A DNA stretch of 35,836 nt from Streptomyces hygroscopicus subsp. hygroscopicus (GTDB lineage Bacteria; Actinomycetota; Actinomycetes; Streptomycetales; Streptomycetaceae): the NCBI RefSeq assembly GCF_001553455.1, contig NZ_BBOX01000310.1:1-35836 (forward strand). Direction: 5' to 3'. The position numbers and the translations under genes were made by a program. Under the pieces are notes generated by a model. It saw nothing but the letters and a program-made list of their open reading frames with translations. It did no database searches and had not been told where the DNA came from. Shown piece by piece: positions 8,110 through 16,212 of the stretch (position 1 is its first letter; each line of letters starts with the position of its first letter).

Positions 8110-8610
8110 TCAGCGCGCGGGAGGAGGCCGCTTCGGCAGGGGCGGCCGCTCCCGGTTCGCCGAGATCCGGTCGGTGTCCCACAGCGCGCTGAACTTGCTC
8201 GCGCGACCGCAGTGGTAGTAGCACTCCCTGACGTGCACCACGATCGCGCCCACCAGCCGGTCCCCGTACTCCCACTCGTGCCGCAGACCGTCCCACCGCT
8301 CGCTTCCCCGCAGCACCGGTTCGGCCGTGCCGTTGATCCGCGCGGTCTCGTTCATGCCCGGGATGAGGAAGAGCAGCCCGATCGCCGGGTTCTCCCGCAG
8401 ATTGCGGAACGTCTGGAAGAGCTTGTTGCCCGGCTCCTCGGGGATGGCCAGGGTCCGCTCGTCCAGCAGCCGGGTGAACCCCGGCTGACCGCCCCGGGGC
8501 GAGGCGTCACCGTACCCGTCGGCACCGGTACTGGCCATGACCAGGAACGGCGAGAGGGCGATGAAGGCGGCGGCCCACTCGTGCACCCGTGGGGAGAGTT
8601 TGCCGCGCAC
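8110..8610 (-). CDS. Pyridoxamine 5'-phosphate oxidase-fold flavoprotein (MSMEG_1061-like)
   Basis: 166 residues from the GTG at 8610. The segments AAAFIALSPFLVMASTGADG, DERTLAIPEEPGNKLFQTFRNLRENPAIGLLFLIPG, RINGTAEPVL and VVHVRECYYHCGRA match FMN-dependent PPOX-fold proteins of the MSMEG_1061 type, which reduce flavin- or F420-linked substrates. Homologues begin about 20 residues earlier. Here the frame is open upstream (PDELAKTFGVPLDRVRGKL) but has no ATG/GTG/TTG before 8610, whereas a CTG at 8670 follows GGAGGGAAGG by about ten bases. The protein may therefore start at CTG 8670, overlapping the SDR stop. Last gene of the leftward operon. Confidence 0.8.
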   Translation of the reverse strand: MRGKLSPRVHEWAAAFIALSPFLVMASTGADGYGDASPRGGQPGFTRLLDERTLAIPEEPGNKLFQTFRNLRENPAIGLLFLIPGMNETARINGTAEPVLRGSERWDGLRHEWEYGDRLVGAIVVHVRECYYHCGRASKFSALWDTDRISANRERPPLPKRPPPAR

Positions 8611-8666
8611 CCGGTCCAGCGGGACCCCGAAGGTCTTTGCCAGCTCGTCCGGCGAGAACGGGGGGC

Positions 8667-9428
8667 TCAGGGCGCCATCACCTTCCCTCCGTTGACGCCG
8701 AGGGTCTGCCCGGTGATGTACGCGCTGGCGTCACCGGCGAGGAAGGCCACCGCGTCGGCCACCTCCGCGGGCCGGGCCACCCGGCCGAGCGGGATCCCGC
8801 GGCCCTTCTCCGCGAATCCCTCCGCGTCCAGCCCCGGCTGCGCGGTCTCGGTCGTCCCCGGAGCGACGGTGTTGACCGTGATCCCGTGCGGGGCCAGCGA
8901 CCGGGCGAGCGACTTGCTCAGGGCGATCAGCCCCGCCTTGCTGGCCGCGTAGTGCGCGCCCTTGGGGGAGCCGGTGAAGGCGGCCGAGGAGGAGATGTTG
9001 ACGATCCGCCCGCTGCCCCGCGGAACCATGACGCGCGCCGCCTGTTGGGCGCAGAGGAACGCGCCCTTGAGGTTGGTCTCCAGCACCAGGTCCCAGGTCT
9101 CCTCGCCAAGGTGCAGGAACGGGGCGCGCGGGAAGACACCGGCGTTGTTCACCAGGATGTCGAGCCCCGCGAACTCCTCCCGGACCCGGGCGAACATCTC
9201 CGACACCTGGCCGCTGTCCCGGACGTCCGCCTGGACGGCGAAGCAACCGCCGGGCAGGCGCCCGGGGCCTTCCGGACGTGTCTCCGGCGTCGGGTGGTTG
9301 ACCGCGACCCGGGCGCCCAGCCGGGCCAGCGCCTGGACGACCGCCAGCCCGATGCCCTGGTTCCCGCCGGTGACCAGGGCCGTGCGCCCGGACAGCGGTC
9401 CGCCCCCGGCCGGGCCCGGGGCCGTCAC
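8667..9428 (-). CDS. Short-chain dehydrogenase/reductase (FabG-like)
   Basis: 253 residues from a GTG with GGAGG directly upstream; the GTGA overlap with the preceding stop shows coupling. Classical SDR marks: TGGNQGIG cofactor motif (about 20-27), DILVNNAG, a catalytic Ser in SSSAAFTG, YAASK, and a C-terminal DASAYITGQTLGVNGG. It uses NAD(P)H to interconvert an alcohol and a ketone. The arginine-poor region after beta2 (NHPTPETRPE) gives no clear cofactor preference. In context it would act on the same intermediate as the adjacent Gfo/Idh enzyme (inference). Confidence 0.92.
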   Translation of the reverse strand: MTAPGPAGGGPLSGRTALVTGGNQGIGLAVVQALARLGARVAVNHPTPETRPEGPGRLPGGCFAVQADVRDSGQVSEMFARVREEFAGLDILVNNAGVFPRAPFLHLGEETWDLVLETNLKGAFLCAQQAARVMVPRGSGRIVNISSSAAFTGSPKGAHYAASKAGLIALSKSLARSLAPHGITVNTVAPGTTETAQPGLDAEGFAEKGRGIPLGRVARPAEVADAVAFLAGDASAYITGQTLGVNGGKVMAP

Positions 9429-10465
9429 CCGGCCTCCCGGGCGCCGTCGTCGCCGGTCTGCCGGAGCACCTCGTCCAGGACGCGGTAGACGTCGAGGCAG
9501 GCCGCCAGCGTCGAGGTACTGGGCAGTTTTTCGGTGAGCGATCGCTGGAAGGACGCCAACTCGCCCGTGTAGCCGGTCCGTTCGTATCCGCCCCGGCGGC
9601 TGGGCCACTGGTGGCGCAGCGTCTCCTTGCCGTCGAGCAGCCCCACTCCCGGGGCACCGGGGGGACGGGTCAGCTCCAGGGTGTTGTGCTGGTCCAGGAC
9701 GCCCGTCACCCCCTGGCTGGTGATCAGCTCGCAGCGGTACTCCAGCCGGTTGGAGTGGTTGCCCACATGGAGGGTGGCGAGCCGCCCGTCGGCGTAGCCG
9801 AGGACGATCCGGATGGCGCGCCTTCGCTGGTCGATCACGGCGGTGTGGGCGGTGACCGCGTCGGGGACGCCGAGTTCCCGCAGGGCCATGTCGATCGCAT
9901 GGGTGCCGAGCCCGTACAGCAGGCTCCGGGTCACCGTGGTGTGGTGCCAGTCCGGCGCGAGCGGCTTGGCCGAGACCATCCGCAGGTCGAAACCGCGCAC
10001 CTGGCCGTGCGGGCGCAGCCGGTCGAGCAGTTTCCGGTACGACGTGCCGTAGGGGAAGTTGAAGCCGACGAAGACCGGTGCGCCGGGCGGCGTGCCGGCC
10101 TCGGCCGCCACCAGCGCCTCCAGCGTGGCGGTGTCGGGGGCGGGCGGTTTCTCCACGAAGACCCCGACACCGGCGGACAGACAGTGTTCCACCACGCGGG
10201 CGTGGAACGCGGGCGAGGCCGCCACGATCACGGCGTCGACCACCGCCGGGTCGGCCAGTTCGGTCCAGTCGTCGGTGTACAGGCGGGCCTGCCACCGTGC
10301 GGCGGCCTGTGCGGCGGCGGACTTCCGGCGGGCGGCGACGGCCTCCAGCCGCGCGCCGTCCAGCGAGGACAGGGCGGGCAGGAGGTGCTCCTGGGCATGA
10401 CCGCCGGGTCCGATGAGCCCGTACCGGACCGGCGGCCGCGCGACTGCGACGTGGTGCAGCGTCAT
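9425..10465 (-). CDS. Gfo/Idh/MocA-family oxidoreductase
   Basis: 346 residues. The N-terminal Rossmann domain YGLIGPGGHAQEHLLPAL and the EKPPAP motif (VGVFVEKP, the conserved Lys-Pro of the family) are clear. The C-terminal beta-sheet domain includes LLYGLGTHAIDMALRELG, with the His expected in the active site. The family oxidises or epimerises sugars, inositols and related polyols with NAD(P). Overlaps the SDR by 4 bases and abuts the cupin gene upstream, so it is co-translated. With the SDR it suggests redox editing of a polyol or sugar-like intermediate. Confidence 0.9.
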   Translation of the reverse strand: MTLHHVAVARPPVRYGLIGPGGHAQEHLLPALSSLDGARLEAVAARRKSAAAQAAARWQARLYTDDWTELADPAVVDAVIVAASPAFHARVVEHCLSAGVGVFVEKPPAPDTATLEALVAAEAGTPPGAPVFVGFNFPYGTSYRKLLDRLRPHGQVRGFDLRMVSAKPLAPDWHHTTVTRSLLYGLGTHAIDMALRELGVPDAVTAHTAVIDQRRRAIRIVLGYADGRLATLHVGNHSNRLEYRCELITSQGVTGVLDQHNTLELTRPPGAPGVGLLDGKETLRHQWPSRRGGYERTGYTGELASFQRSLTEKLPSTSTLAACLDVYRVLDEVLRQTGDDGAREAG

Positions 10466-11251
10466 TCAGATGATTCCGAGTTCTTCGAGCTTCTCGCACC
10501 AGTAGTGGTACTTGGCCTTGGTCATCTGGCGCTCCGCACGCCGCTCGGCGGATTCCCGGTCCTCGCCGACGCGCCAGAACATGGTGCCCACATCGGCCTG
10601 CTCCGGTTCTGTTTCGGCGAGGCCGGCCTCGCGCCGCGCGCTTGCCGCCCGGCGTTGTTCCAGGGCTTCCTGGCGGCCGCGGGCCTCCTTGAACATGACG
10701 GGGGCCCGTTCCTTGACGGGGTTGCCGCGCAGCACCAGGGAGATGGTGCCGAGCTGGGTGAAGGGGGTGGAGTGCAGGGCGTTGTGGTGGATGGTGAAGC
10801 AGTCCCCGGCCCGGTCCTCGTGGAGGATAACGGGCTGGACGTCGTCGGGGAGGGTGTTCTCGTCGAAGCCGTTGCGGGCGATGTAGTTGCGGTGCAGGTA
10901 GGTGCCGCGCAGGACGAGGTTGGTGAAGGAGAAGCGGTGGTTGTGGGCGAGCTGCTGCTGGTGGTCGGTGGACATGCGCAGCCGGATGCGCAGGCCCTTG
11001 TCGACGTCGTCCCAGAGGACGATCTTGTCCTCGACGACGTCCTCCTCGCATTTGGCCCACAGATAGGGGTCGTGTTCGACGGCGAGGAGCAGCCGCTTGA
11101 ACAGTGCCTTGTCCGCGGCGAACGCGCGGATGAGCCGCTGCGTGAGCGCGGCGGCCGCGGGCAGGTCCTCCCAGTCGATGCGTTCGACGCTGTCGAACAG
11201 TGCCACGGGGGTGTTGTTGACGTGCACCCGGTCCGCTGTCTCGATGTCCAT
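10466..11251 (-). CDS. Cupin-like metal-binding protein A
   Basis: 261 residues from ATG 11251 with AAGGAG ten bases upstream. A double-stranded beta-helix is suggested by HNHRFSFTNLVLRGTYLH (103-120) and FTIHHNALHSTPF (152-164), giving candidate metal ligands His103, His105 and His155/156/160, then SLVLRG. The overall layout recalls cysteine-dioxygenase-type cupins but I cannot assign a reaction. It is paralogous to the next gene upstream: both share the N-terminal segment (DK-L-A-VE-P-L--KC then GLRIRL-ST), the HxHRFSF core and a C-terminal W-R-G/E..R motif. The C-terminus (about 185-261) is charged and helical. Confidence 0.75.
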   Translation of the reverse strand: MDIETADRVHVNNTPVALFDSVERIDWEDLPAAAALTQRLIRAFAADKALFKRLLLAVEHDPYLWAKCEEDVVEDKIVLWDDVDKGLRIRLRMSTDHQQQLAHNHRFSFTNLVLRGTYLHRNYIARNGFDENTLPDDVQPVILHEDRAGDCFTIHHNALHSTPFTQLGTISLVLRGNPVKERAPVMFKEARGRQEALEQRRAASARREAGLAETEPEQADVGTMFWRVGEDRESAERRAERQMTKAKYHYWCEKLEELGII

Positions 11252-11322
11252 GGTCCAAGGGCTCCTTGGGTCGTCGGAGGTCTGCGCTTGCGGCGGTGCG
11301 GCGACCGCGGCGGTGCCGCGGG

Positions 11323-12030
11323 TCAGATGACCTCCAGCTTCTCCAGCCGTTCCCTGATCTCCCGGTAGGCTTCCAGGCCCATGCTCTTCTGACGGACGCG
11401 GTCTTCGGGTTCGTCCTGGCGGCCGAACCGCCACCACAGGACACCGGTGTCCTTGTCCATGATCACGGAACGGTCCTTCTCCGCCGGTCCGCGCAGGAAC
11501 AGCGAGACGGTGTCCGGGGTGGTGAAGGTGGTGTGGATGGCGCTGTGGTGGAGGGTGTAGGTGCTGCCCGGGGATTCCCAGCGGGTCAGATGCGGTGTGA
11601 GGTTCTTCAGGTGGCGCTGGGCGTGTGCGCGGGGATCGGGGCGGTGCCGGCTGAGGTACTGGCGGGCCTCGGGGTCGGGGCCGTCGTAGAGGTCGCCTTC
11701 CAGGTGGTACCAGGTGTGGGTGTAGCCACCGGTCAGGATGCGGCTGGAGAAGGAGAACCGGTGATCGTGCGGCCGGTCGTAGTGGTCGTCGGTGGACAGG
11801 TGCAGCCGGATCCGCAGCCCGCGGTCCAGCGCGTCGTACAGCACGATGTAGTCCAGCAGCTGGTGCCGCTCGCACTTGGCCAGGAGTTCGGGGTTCTGCT
11901 CCACGGCGTAGACCAGCCCGCGTAACGTGTCCTTGTCCTCCGAGAGCCGCAGTGCCAGGTCACGCGTCACCTCGCCGGCGGCCTCGAAGTCGTTCCAGTC
12001 GACGGTCAGACGGTCCAGGTAGTCGGTCAT
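11323..12030 (-). CDS. Cupin-like metal-binding protein B (paralogue of A)
   Basis: 235 residues from ATG 12030 (AGGAG upstream; an overlapping GTG at 12033 is less well spaced). Core motifs RPHDHRFSFSSRILTGGYTH (86-105) and YTLHHSAIHTTF (158-169) supply His88, His90, His105 and His161/162/166. An insertion of about 30 residues (DGPDPEARQYLSRHRPDPRA) between the strands is absent from protein A. The tandem paralogous pair could be two successive oxygenases/isomerases or a heterodimer with diverged roles. Separated by 71 bases from A and by 142 bases from the HAD gene upstream, which leaves room for a secondary promoter. Confidence 0.75.
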   Translation of the reverse strand: MTDYLDRLTVDWNDFEAAGEVTRDLALRLSEDKDTLRGLVYAVEQNPELLAKCERHQLLDYIVLYDALDRGLRIRLHLSTDDHYDRPHDHRFSFSSRILTGGYTHTWYHLEGDLYDGPDPEARQYLSRHRPDPRAHAQRHLKNLTPHLTRWESPGSTYTLHHSAIHTTFTTPDTVSLFLRGPAEKDRSVIMDKDTGVLWWRFGRQDEPEDRVRQKSMGLEAYREIRERLEKLEVI

Positions 12031-12172
12031 CACTGCTCCTGACTGTTGTGGTGTGCGGGGCGGGGCGCCGCCATGGCCGCGAACACCGCGAGGTCCCGAC
12101 GCGCCGGGCAGGCCGTGCGGAGGCGGTGACACCCTGTCGGCGGACATCGCCCGCCGCCGTCGGTGTCTTCGG

Positions 12173-13105
12173 TCATGCGGAGCACTGGGTCGCTGCCTCC
12201 TGTCCGGGCGGGGCGGGGTCGGTGGTCTGCTCGGTGAGGAGGAAGCGCACCACGCCGTCGTCGCTGTTGGGGCCCACCACGACCGTGGCCAGATCGCGCA
12301 CCCGCGGATGGGCGTTGGCCGGGGCGACCGACCGGTCGGCGACGGCGAACATGGGCAGGTCGTTGAGGTGGTCTCCGCACACCGTCACCCGGGCGCCGCC
12401 CAGACCGGTGACGTCGACCAGGTGCCGCACGGCGGCCCCCTTCTCCGCCCCGGCGTGCGCGACCTGCACCTCGGTCCAGCCGGGGACGTAGGCGTTGGCG
12501 GCGGCGAGCACCAGGGCGGTGTCTCCGGCCACGGCCTCCAGCCGGGCGGCGAGGCGCGGGGCCCGGGAGTCGGGGACGAACGCGGTGACGGTGGCGATCG
12601 AGTCCCCTTCCGTGGCCGCCGCGACATCGTCGGCCGGGCGCAGCCGGGGGTCGCCGTACGCGCGCTTCTCCTCCACGTACCAGGCCGTCCCCTCGTTGCG
12701 GCGAGGGCCGTACGTGACGTGGTCCCGGCCCCGTACCGGGTCCCAGGAGGTGATCACCGGTTCGGTGCCGAACTCCGCCAGCGCGGACATCACGGCCGCG
12801 GCCGTGCGGCCGTCGAGCGTCCACTGGGCGAGGTGGCGCCCGGAGGACAGATCGGACAGGAAGGCGCCGTTGAGCTCGATGACGGGCAGCCGCAGCCGCA
12901 CCCCGGCCAGCAGGGACCGCATCGCCACCGCACTGCGTGCGCTGGCGATCGTGAGCAGAACCCCCGCGTCCAGAAGCCGGTTGAGCCCGGCACGCGCGTA
13001 CGCGCTCAAGGTGGCGTCCGGGCGCAGCAGGGTGCCGTCGAGGTCACAGACGTACAGCGGGGTGGCGGAACGCGCCGGGGCGCCGGTCAGCGGGGCGGAG
13101 TGCAT
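12173..13105 (-). CDS. HAD-superfamily phosphatase, Cof type (IIB)
   Basis: 310 residues. Motif I DLDGTLL (Asp21, Asp23), motif II in TIASARS, a type C2 cap, the motif III lysine in AEKGAAV and motif IV GDHLNDLPM are all present, so it is probably an active phosphatase on a sugar-phosphate or nucleotide-like substrate. The start has GAGGAA upstream and overlaps the preceding HAD gene by 19 bases. In the cluster it may remove a phosphate introduced earlier by the kinase-like enzymes. Substrate unknown. Confidence 0.88.
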   Translation of the reverse strand: MHSAPLTGAPARSATPLYVCDLDGTLLRPDATLSAYARAGLNRLLDAGVLLTIASARSAVAMRSLLAGVRLRLPVIELNGAFLSDLSSGRHLAQWTLDGRTAAAVMSALAEFGTEPVITSWDPVRGRDHVTYGPRRNEGTAWYVEEKRAYGDPRLRPADDVAAATEGDSIATVTAFVPDSRAPRLAARLEAVAGDTALVLAAANAYVPGWTEVQVAHAGAEKGAAVRHLVDVTGLGGARVTVCGDHLNDLPMFAVADRSVAPANAHPRVRDLATVVVGPNSDDGVVRFLLTEQTTDPAPPGQEAATQCSA

Positions 13106-13767
13106 GGTGGTTCCTCGAGGGGCGTCGCGGGCAGGAGCGAGTACAGCTCCCTCATGCTAGGGAAGATCACGTCGGCCCCGCGCAGACGTGAGGAGGGGGT
13201 GAGGGCCGCGTGGGCCCACACCGTCATCCCGGCCGCACGCGCGGCGGCGACCCCGCTCGGGCTGTCCTCGATCACCAGGCAGGCCGAGGGCGGAACCCCG
13301 CATCGCCGCGCCGCGAGCAGGAAGAGGTCGGGTGCCGGCTTGCCGTGTGCCACCTGGTCCACTCCGATGACGCGGTCCCGGGGGATCCGCGGCAGCAGGC
13401 CCGTCAGCCGCAAAGACGTCCTGACCCTTTCCTGCGTGTCGTTGGACGCCACGCAGTAGGGGATGCCACGGGCGTCCAGCAGGTCGAGTATCCGGACGAT
13501 TCCGGGAACGGCGGTGAGCCGGTCCTCGAACACGGCGAAAAGCCGTGTGCGGAAAACATCCTCGAAACCTGCCGGCACCGACTTCCCGGTGCGCTGGAAA
13601 ACCCTCTCCGGAACGGCCGCGAAAGTGTGTCCCGAATAGTGGGCGAGTGACTCCTCGACGCTTGTCGGGGTGACCATTTCGGTCAGCGTCTCGGCCAGGA
13701 CCTGATTGGCAAGCACTTCACTGTCGACGAGCACACCGCTGTTATCGAAAATGATCAGATCATGCAT
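13087..13767 (-). CDS. HAD-IA family protein with altered motif I
   Basis: 226 residues, related to beta-phosphoglucomutase/phosphatase HADs (FDxDGVLVDSE). Motif I reads FDNSGVLVDSE: the nucleophile Asp8 is kept but the general acid/base Asp two residues on is Ser10 (codon AGC). Motif II (VASND), Lys (HGKPAPD) and motif IV (VIEDSPSG) are intact. Loss of the second Asp normally cripples phosphomonoesterase turnover, so it may be a slow phosphatase, a phosphotransferase with another acid/base, or act on a C-X bond as dehalogenases and phosphonatases do. First gene of the leftward operon; the start at 13767 has GGAG 13 bases upstream. Confidence 0.85.
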   Translation of the reverse strand: MHDLIIFDNSGVLVDSEVLANQVLAETLTEMVTPTSVEESLAHYSGHTFAAVPERVFQRTGKSVPAGFEDVFRTRLFAVFEDRLTAVPGIVRILDLLDARGIPYCVASNDTQERVRTSLRLTGLLPRIPRDRVIGVDQVAHGKPAPDLFLLAARRCGVPPSACLVIEDSPSGVAAARAAGMTVWAHAALTPSSRLRGADVIFPSMRELYSLLPATPLEEPPCTPPR

Positions 13768-13828
13768 CGCGTGGCGCTCCGTGGCGGAAACTGGCGACTG
13801 GCTCCGCGGTATGACTGAACGAGGGGCG

Positions 13829-13857
13829 ACGCTAGTCCCGCACTCAGTGGGCGTCAA
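13829..13857 (-). promoter_or_regulatory. Promoter of the leftward HAD-cupin-oxidoreductase operon
   Basis: On the minus strand TTGACG (13857-13852), 17-bp spacer, TAGCGT (13834-13829). An excellent vegetative-type match; the leader to the HAD start would be about 55 bases. Confidence 0.6.
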
Positions 13858-13909
13858 GCGTGCACTGGCCAAATAACTCGTCGTCTTGGGTGAGTTGGTC
13901 CCCACTGAG
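13843..13909. promoter_or_regulatory. Widely spaced 9-bp inverted repeat
   Basis: CTCAGTGGG (13843-13851) is the exact complement of CCCACTGAG (13901-13909). The left arm lies inside the spacer of the leftward promoter, where a bound repressor would block polymerase; a looping or paired-site operator is plausible. Confidence 0.5.
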
Positions 13910-14046
13910 GACGATATATGAGGTGCTCTTTTGTCGGGTTCACGCCGTTCGTGATTGGCCGATCCGTGAAATGGGTATTCCATCAGGCTGCCCGGTGTTG
14001 AGGTGCGGGCGGGCCCCGGGGGCCGGAAATCAACGGTCTTCCCGTC

Positions 14047-14076
14047 TTCCTCGGAGCCGCATATTCCTGTTAGGAT
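14047..14076 (+). promoter_or_regulatory. Candidate promoter of the rightward operon
   Basis: TAGGAT (14071-14076) is a strong -10 of the TAGRRT type. The -35 (TTCCTC, 14047-14052, 18-bp spacer) is weak, which suggests activation by a regulator. Confidence 0.4.
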
Positions 14077-14138
14077 CTGTCGTTCATTGTTGCTTCTCGT
14101 GATCGAATCGCCAGCTTCCGTCACTCCTGGACCCCGGG

Positions 14139-15374
14139 ATGGCGAATGAGAGATTAGGTACGATTGGCATGATCGAGAACATGACTGGCACGTCCGGCGG
14201 CGACAATGTGCTCGCGGTCGCCGCACCATCTGATCAGGACGCCGACCCTTCGGTCCGCCCGGTGGAAGTGCACTGCCACGGCTTACCCGGCGTCGACTTC
14301 TCCGAGTTCGCCCGGCTCGACCTGGAGAACGTCGAACGAGAGTGTGTCCGCGAGGGTGTGCTGAGCATTCCCACGCTCTACCTGCACCGTGACCGGCTCG
14401 CCGATCTCGAGCGGTTCATGCGCCGCTACGACGGGATGCGCCGTGCCGGCCGCATCCCGCACGTCGTGGGCATCGCCCTGGAAGGCCCGCTGCTCGCCAG
14501 CCACGGCGGCACGCCGGCCGCCACCGTCTGGGCGCCGACGCGCACCGAGTGGGAGCGGCTGGCGAAACTGGGGGACCTGGGCCTGCAGTACGTCGTCCTG
14601 TCACCCGACGCCTTCACGCCCGCCTCCGACCTCCACGGACAGCTCCACAGCGAGCACCCCGGCTTCGAGTGGATCGTCCCCACGCTGCTGGGCCACGGAG
14701 TCCGCCCCGCCCTGGGCCACTTCACCCGTGACGATCCGCTGCGCAGCGCCCGCCAGACCGCGGACATCGTCGACATCGCCTGGGACAGCGAATGGAACGG
14801 CCGCGGGGCGCGCGTGGTGACCGACCACCTCTTCAACGACATGCCGCTCACCATCCGGCACGCCTTCCGCACCTCACGCGCCCGGGAGAAACGCCAGGCC
14901 ACCCTCGCCGCGTACGACCTGCCGGGATGGGGCCTGGACACCATGGACCAGATCGCCGGGCCCGTCCCCGCCACGATCATGCGGGAGGCGGCGTCCGGAC
15001 GCATCGCCGCGTGCATCAACTTCGACGGGGAACACGTCGATCTCGCCATCGCCACCCGGGCCGTGCAACTGATCGGCACCGACCACGCGATGGTGATGAC
15101 CGACCGCTGCGACTCCGCCCGGCTCGGCGGCCAGGAGCTGGCACGCGGCCGGGAGAACAGCCTGTGGTACCAGCAGGACGGCATCGTGGCGGCCGGTTCC
15201 CAGCCGCTGGCCCAGCAGATGAAGAACGCCGTCGGCCACGGCATCGCGGGAGCGCCGCTGCGGGACCTGGTGGCGGGCACCGCGCACCGCGCCTTCGGCA
15301 TCGCCCCGGGCCTCGACGGGTCCGCAGCGGGCGCCGCCGGCTCCGCTCACCAGGTGCGGACCCCGGGTGAGTAG
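14139..15374 (+). CDS. NagA-like amidohydrolase (N-acetylglucosamine-6-phosphate deacetylase family)
   Basis: 411 residues. NagA hallmarks are present with metal/catalytic residues: HCHG (His45, His47), LEGPLL (Glu115), LGHF (His194), TDHLFNDM (His230), GEHVD (His299) and MTDR (Asp322). It should hydrolyse an N-acyl group or related amide from an amino-sugar-phosphate-like substrate. Codon 49 (bases 14283-14285) is TTA, so translation probably needs the bldA tRNA. The start is uncertain: ATG 14139 lacks a clear RBS, while ATGs at 14169 and 14181 lie in the poorly conserved N-terminus. First gene of a five-gene, tightly overlapping rightward operon; its stop overlaps the GTG of the formyltransferase. 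Confidence 0.85.
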   Translation: MANERLGTIGMIENMTGTSGGDNVLAVAAPSDQDADPSVRPVEVHCHGLPGVDFSEFARLDLENVERECVREGVLSIPTLYLHRDRLADLERFMRRYDGMRRAGRIPHVVGIALEGPLLASHGGTPAATVWAPTRTEWERLAKLGDLGLQYVVLSPDAFTPASDLHGQLHSEHPGFEWIVPTLLGHGVRPALGHFTRDDPLRSARQTADIVDIAWDSEWNGRGARVVTDHLFNDMPLTIRHAFRTSRAREKRQATLAAYDLPGWGLDTMDQIAGPVPATIMREAASGRIAACINFDGEHVDLAIATRAVQLIGTDHAMVMTDRCDSARLGGQELARGRENSLWYQQDGIVAAGSQPLAQQMKNAVGHGIAGAPLRDLVAGTAHRAFGIAPGLDGSAAGAAGSAHQVRTPGE

Positions 15375-16212
15375 CGCCGGCCACGGGCGGGTCCCCGCCG
15401 GGGTCCTGCGGCGCACCTCGTCCGGCGGCCCCCTGCGCATCGGCGTACTGGTGTCGGCCACCGGAGCCAATCTGCGCACCCTGCTCGGCATGAGCCGCGA
15501 CGAACCCGCCTCGTACCAGGTCAGCCTCGTCGTCTCGCACGGCAGCGGCTCCCCGGCACTCCAGGTCGCCAGGGAGCACGGTGTCGAGGCGTGGCCCGGT
15601 GACTTCGACGCCCACTGCGGAAGGGCGTCACAGGCACGCGACGACGCCGCCCGGGCCGCATACCGGCGCCGCGCCAGGCAGTGGCACGACCGGCTCGACC
15701 AGAGGATCCTGGCCTGGGAGTCGGCACACGGTCCGCTCGACCTGATCGTGCTGGCCTACCACCGCTGGATCGAGGGCGATCTGCTGACCCGCTACCAGGG
15801 ACGCATGATCAACCAGCATCCGGGCGACCTGAGCATCCTCGATACGCACCACCGTCGCGTACTGACCGGCAACGACCCGGTCCGCGAGGCCATCGCACGG
15901 GGCCACCCGACGACCCGTACCTCCTGCTTCCTGGTGGACGCCAGCCACGACGGGGGAGCGGTGCTGTGCCAGGGACCGCCGCTGTCCACCGCGGGCCGCA
16001 AGCCGACCGCCGAGGACGCCCGGGAACACGAACTGGCACAGAAGCGCGTGAGCGACCGGCCCTGCCTGGAGTGGACGGTACGGGCGTTCGCGTCGGGCTC
16101 CCTGGCACTGGACGACCGTACTCATCCCGACGGCAGCCGTGTCGTACGCGTCGACGGGAAGGCGACCCCCCTGGGCGGAATGAGGCTGGGCCTTGTCAGC
16201 GACCGGAACTGA
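15367..16212 (+). CDS. Formyltransferase, GART/Fmt fold
   Basis: 281 residues from GTG 15367, overlapping the upstream stop by 8 bases. Begins RIGVLVSATGANLRTLL (24-40), the PurN-type nucleotide-binding start. The catalytic triad equivalents are Asn149 and His151 in INQHPG and Asp195 in DASHDGGAVL, so 10-formyltetrahydrofolate-dependent N-formyl transfer to an amine is expected. An Arg-rich helical insertion (about 85-120) is longer than in PurN. Lying next to a NagA-like deacylase, it may replace one acyl group by formyl or formylate a free amine made by the aminotransferase (inference). Confidence 0.87.
   Translation: MSSAGHGRVPAGVLRRTSSGGPLRIGVLVSATGANLRTLLGMSRDEPASYQVSLVVSHGSGSPALQVAREHGVEAWPGDFDAHCGRASQARDDAARAAYRRRARQWHDRLDQRILAWESAHGPLDLIVLAYHRWIEGDLLTRYQGRMINQHPGDLSILDTHHRRVLTGNDPVREAIARGHPTTRTSCFLVDASHDGGAVLCQGPPLSTAGRKPTAEDAREHELAQKRVSDRPCLEWTVRAFASGSLALDDRTHPDGSRVVRVDGKATPLGGMRLGLVSDRN

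Larger units (their letters stand above)
13768..14138. other. Central divergent control region of the cluster
   Basis: This 371-bp gap holds the promoter of the leftward operon, a 9+9 inverted repeat, an AACTC/GAGTT pair (13875/13892) and a candidate rightward promoter near 14047. It is less GC-rich than the genes. No ORF is convincing. Confidence 0.6.

Noticed and set aside
8667..11444. A 925-residue open frame covering the SDR and upstream genes
   Set aside because: Only the last 253 codons resemble protein. The rest is the antisense-frame shadow of the Gfo/Idh and cupin genes, which have their own RBS and motifs.
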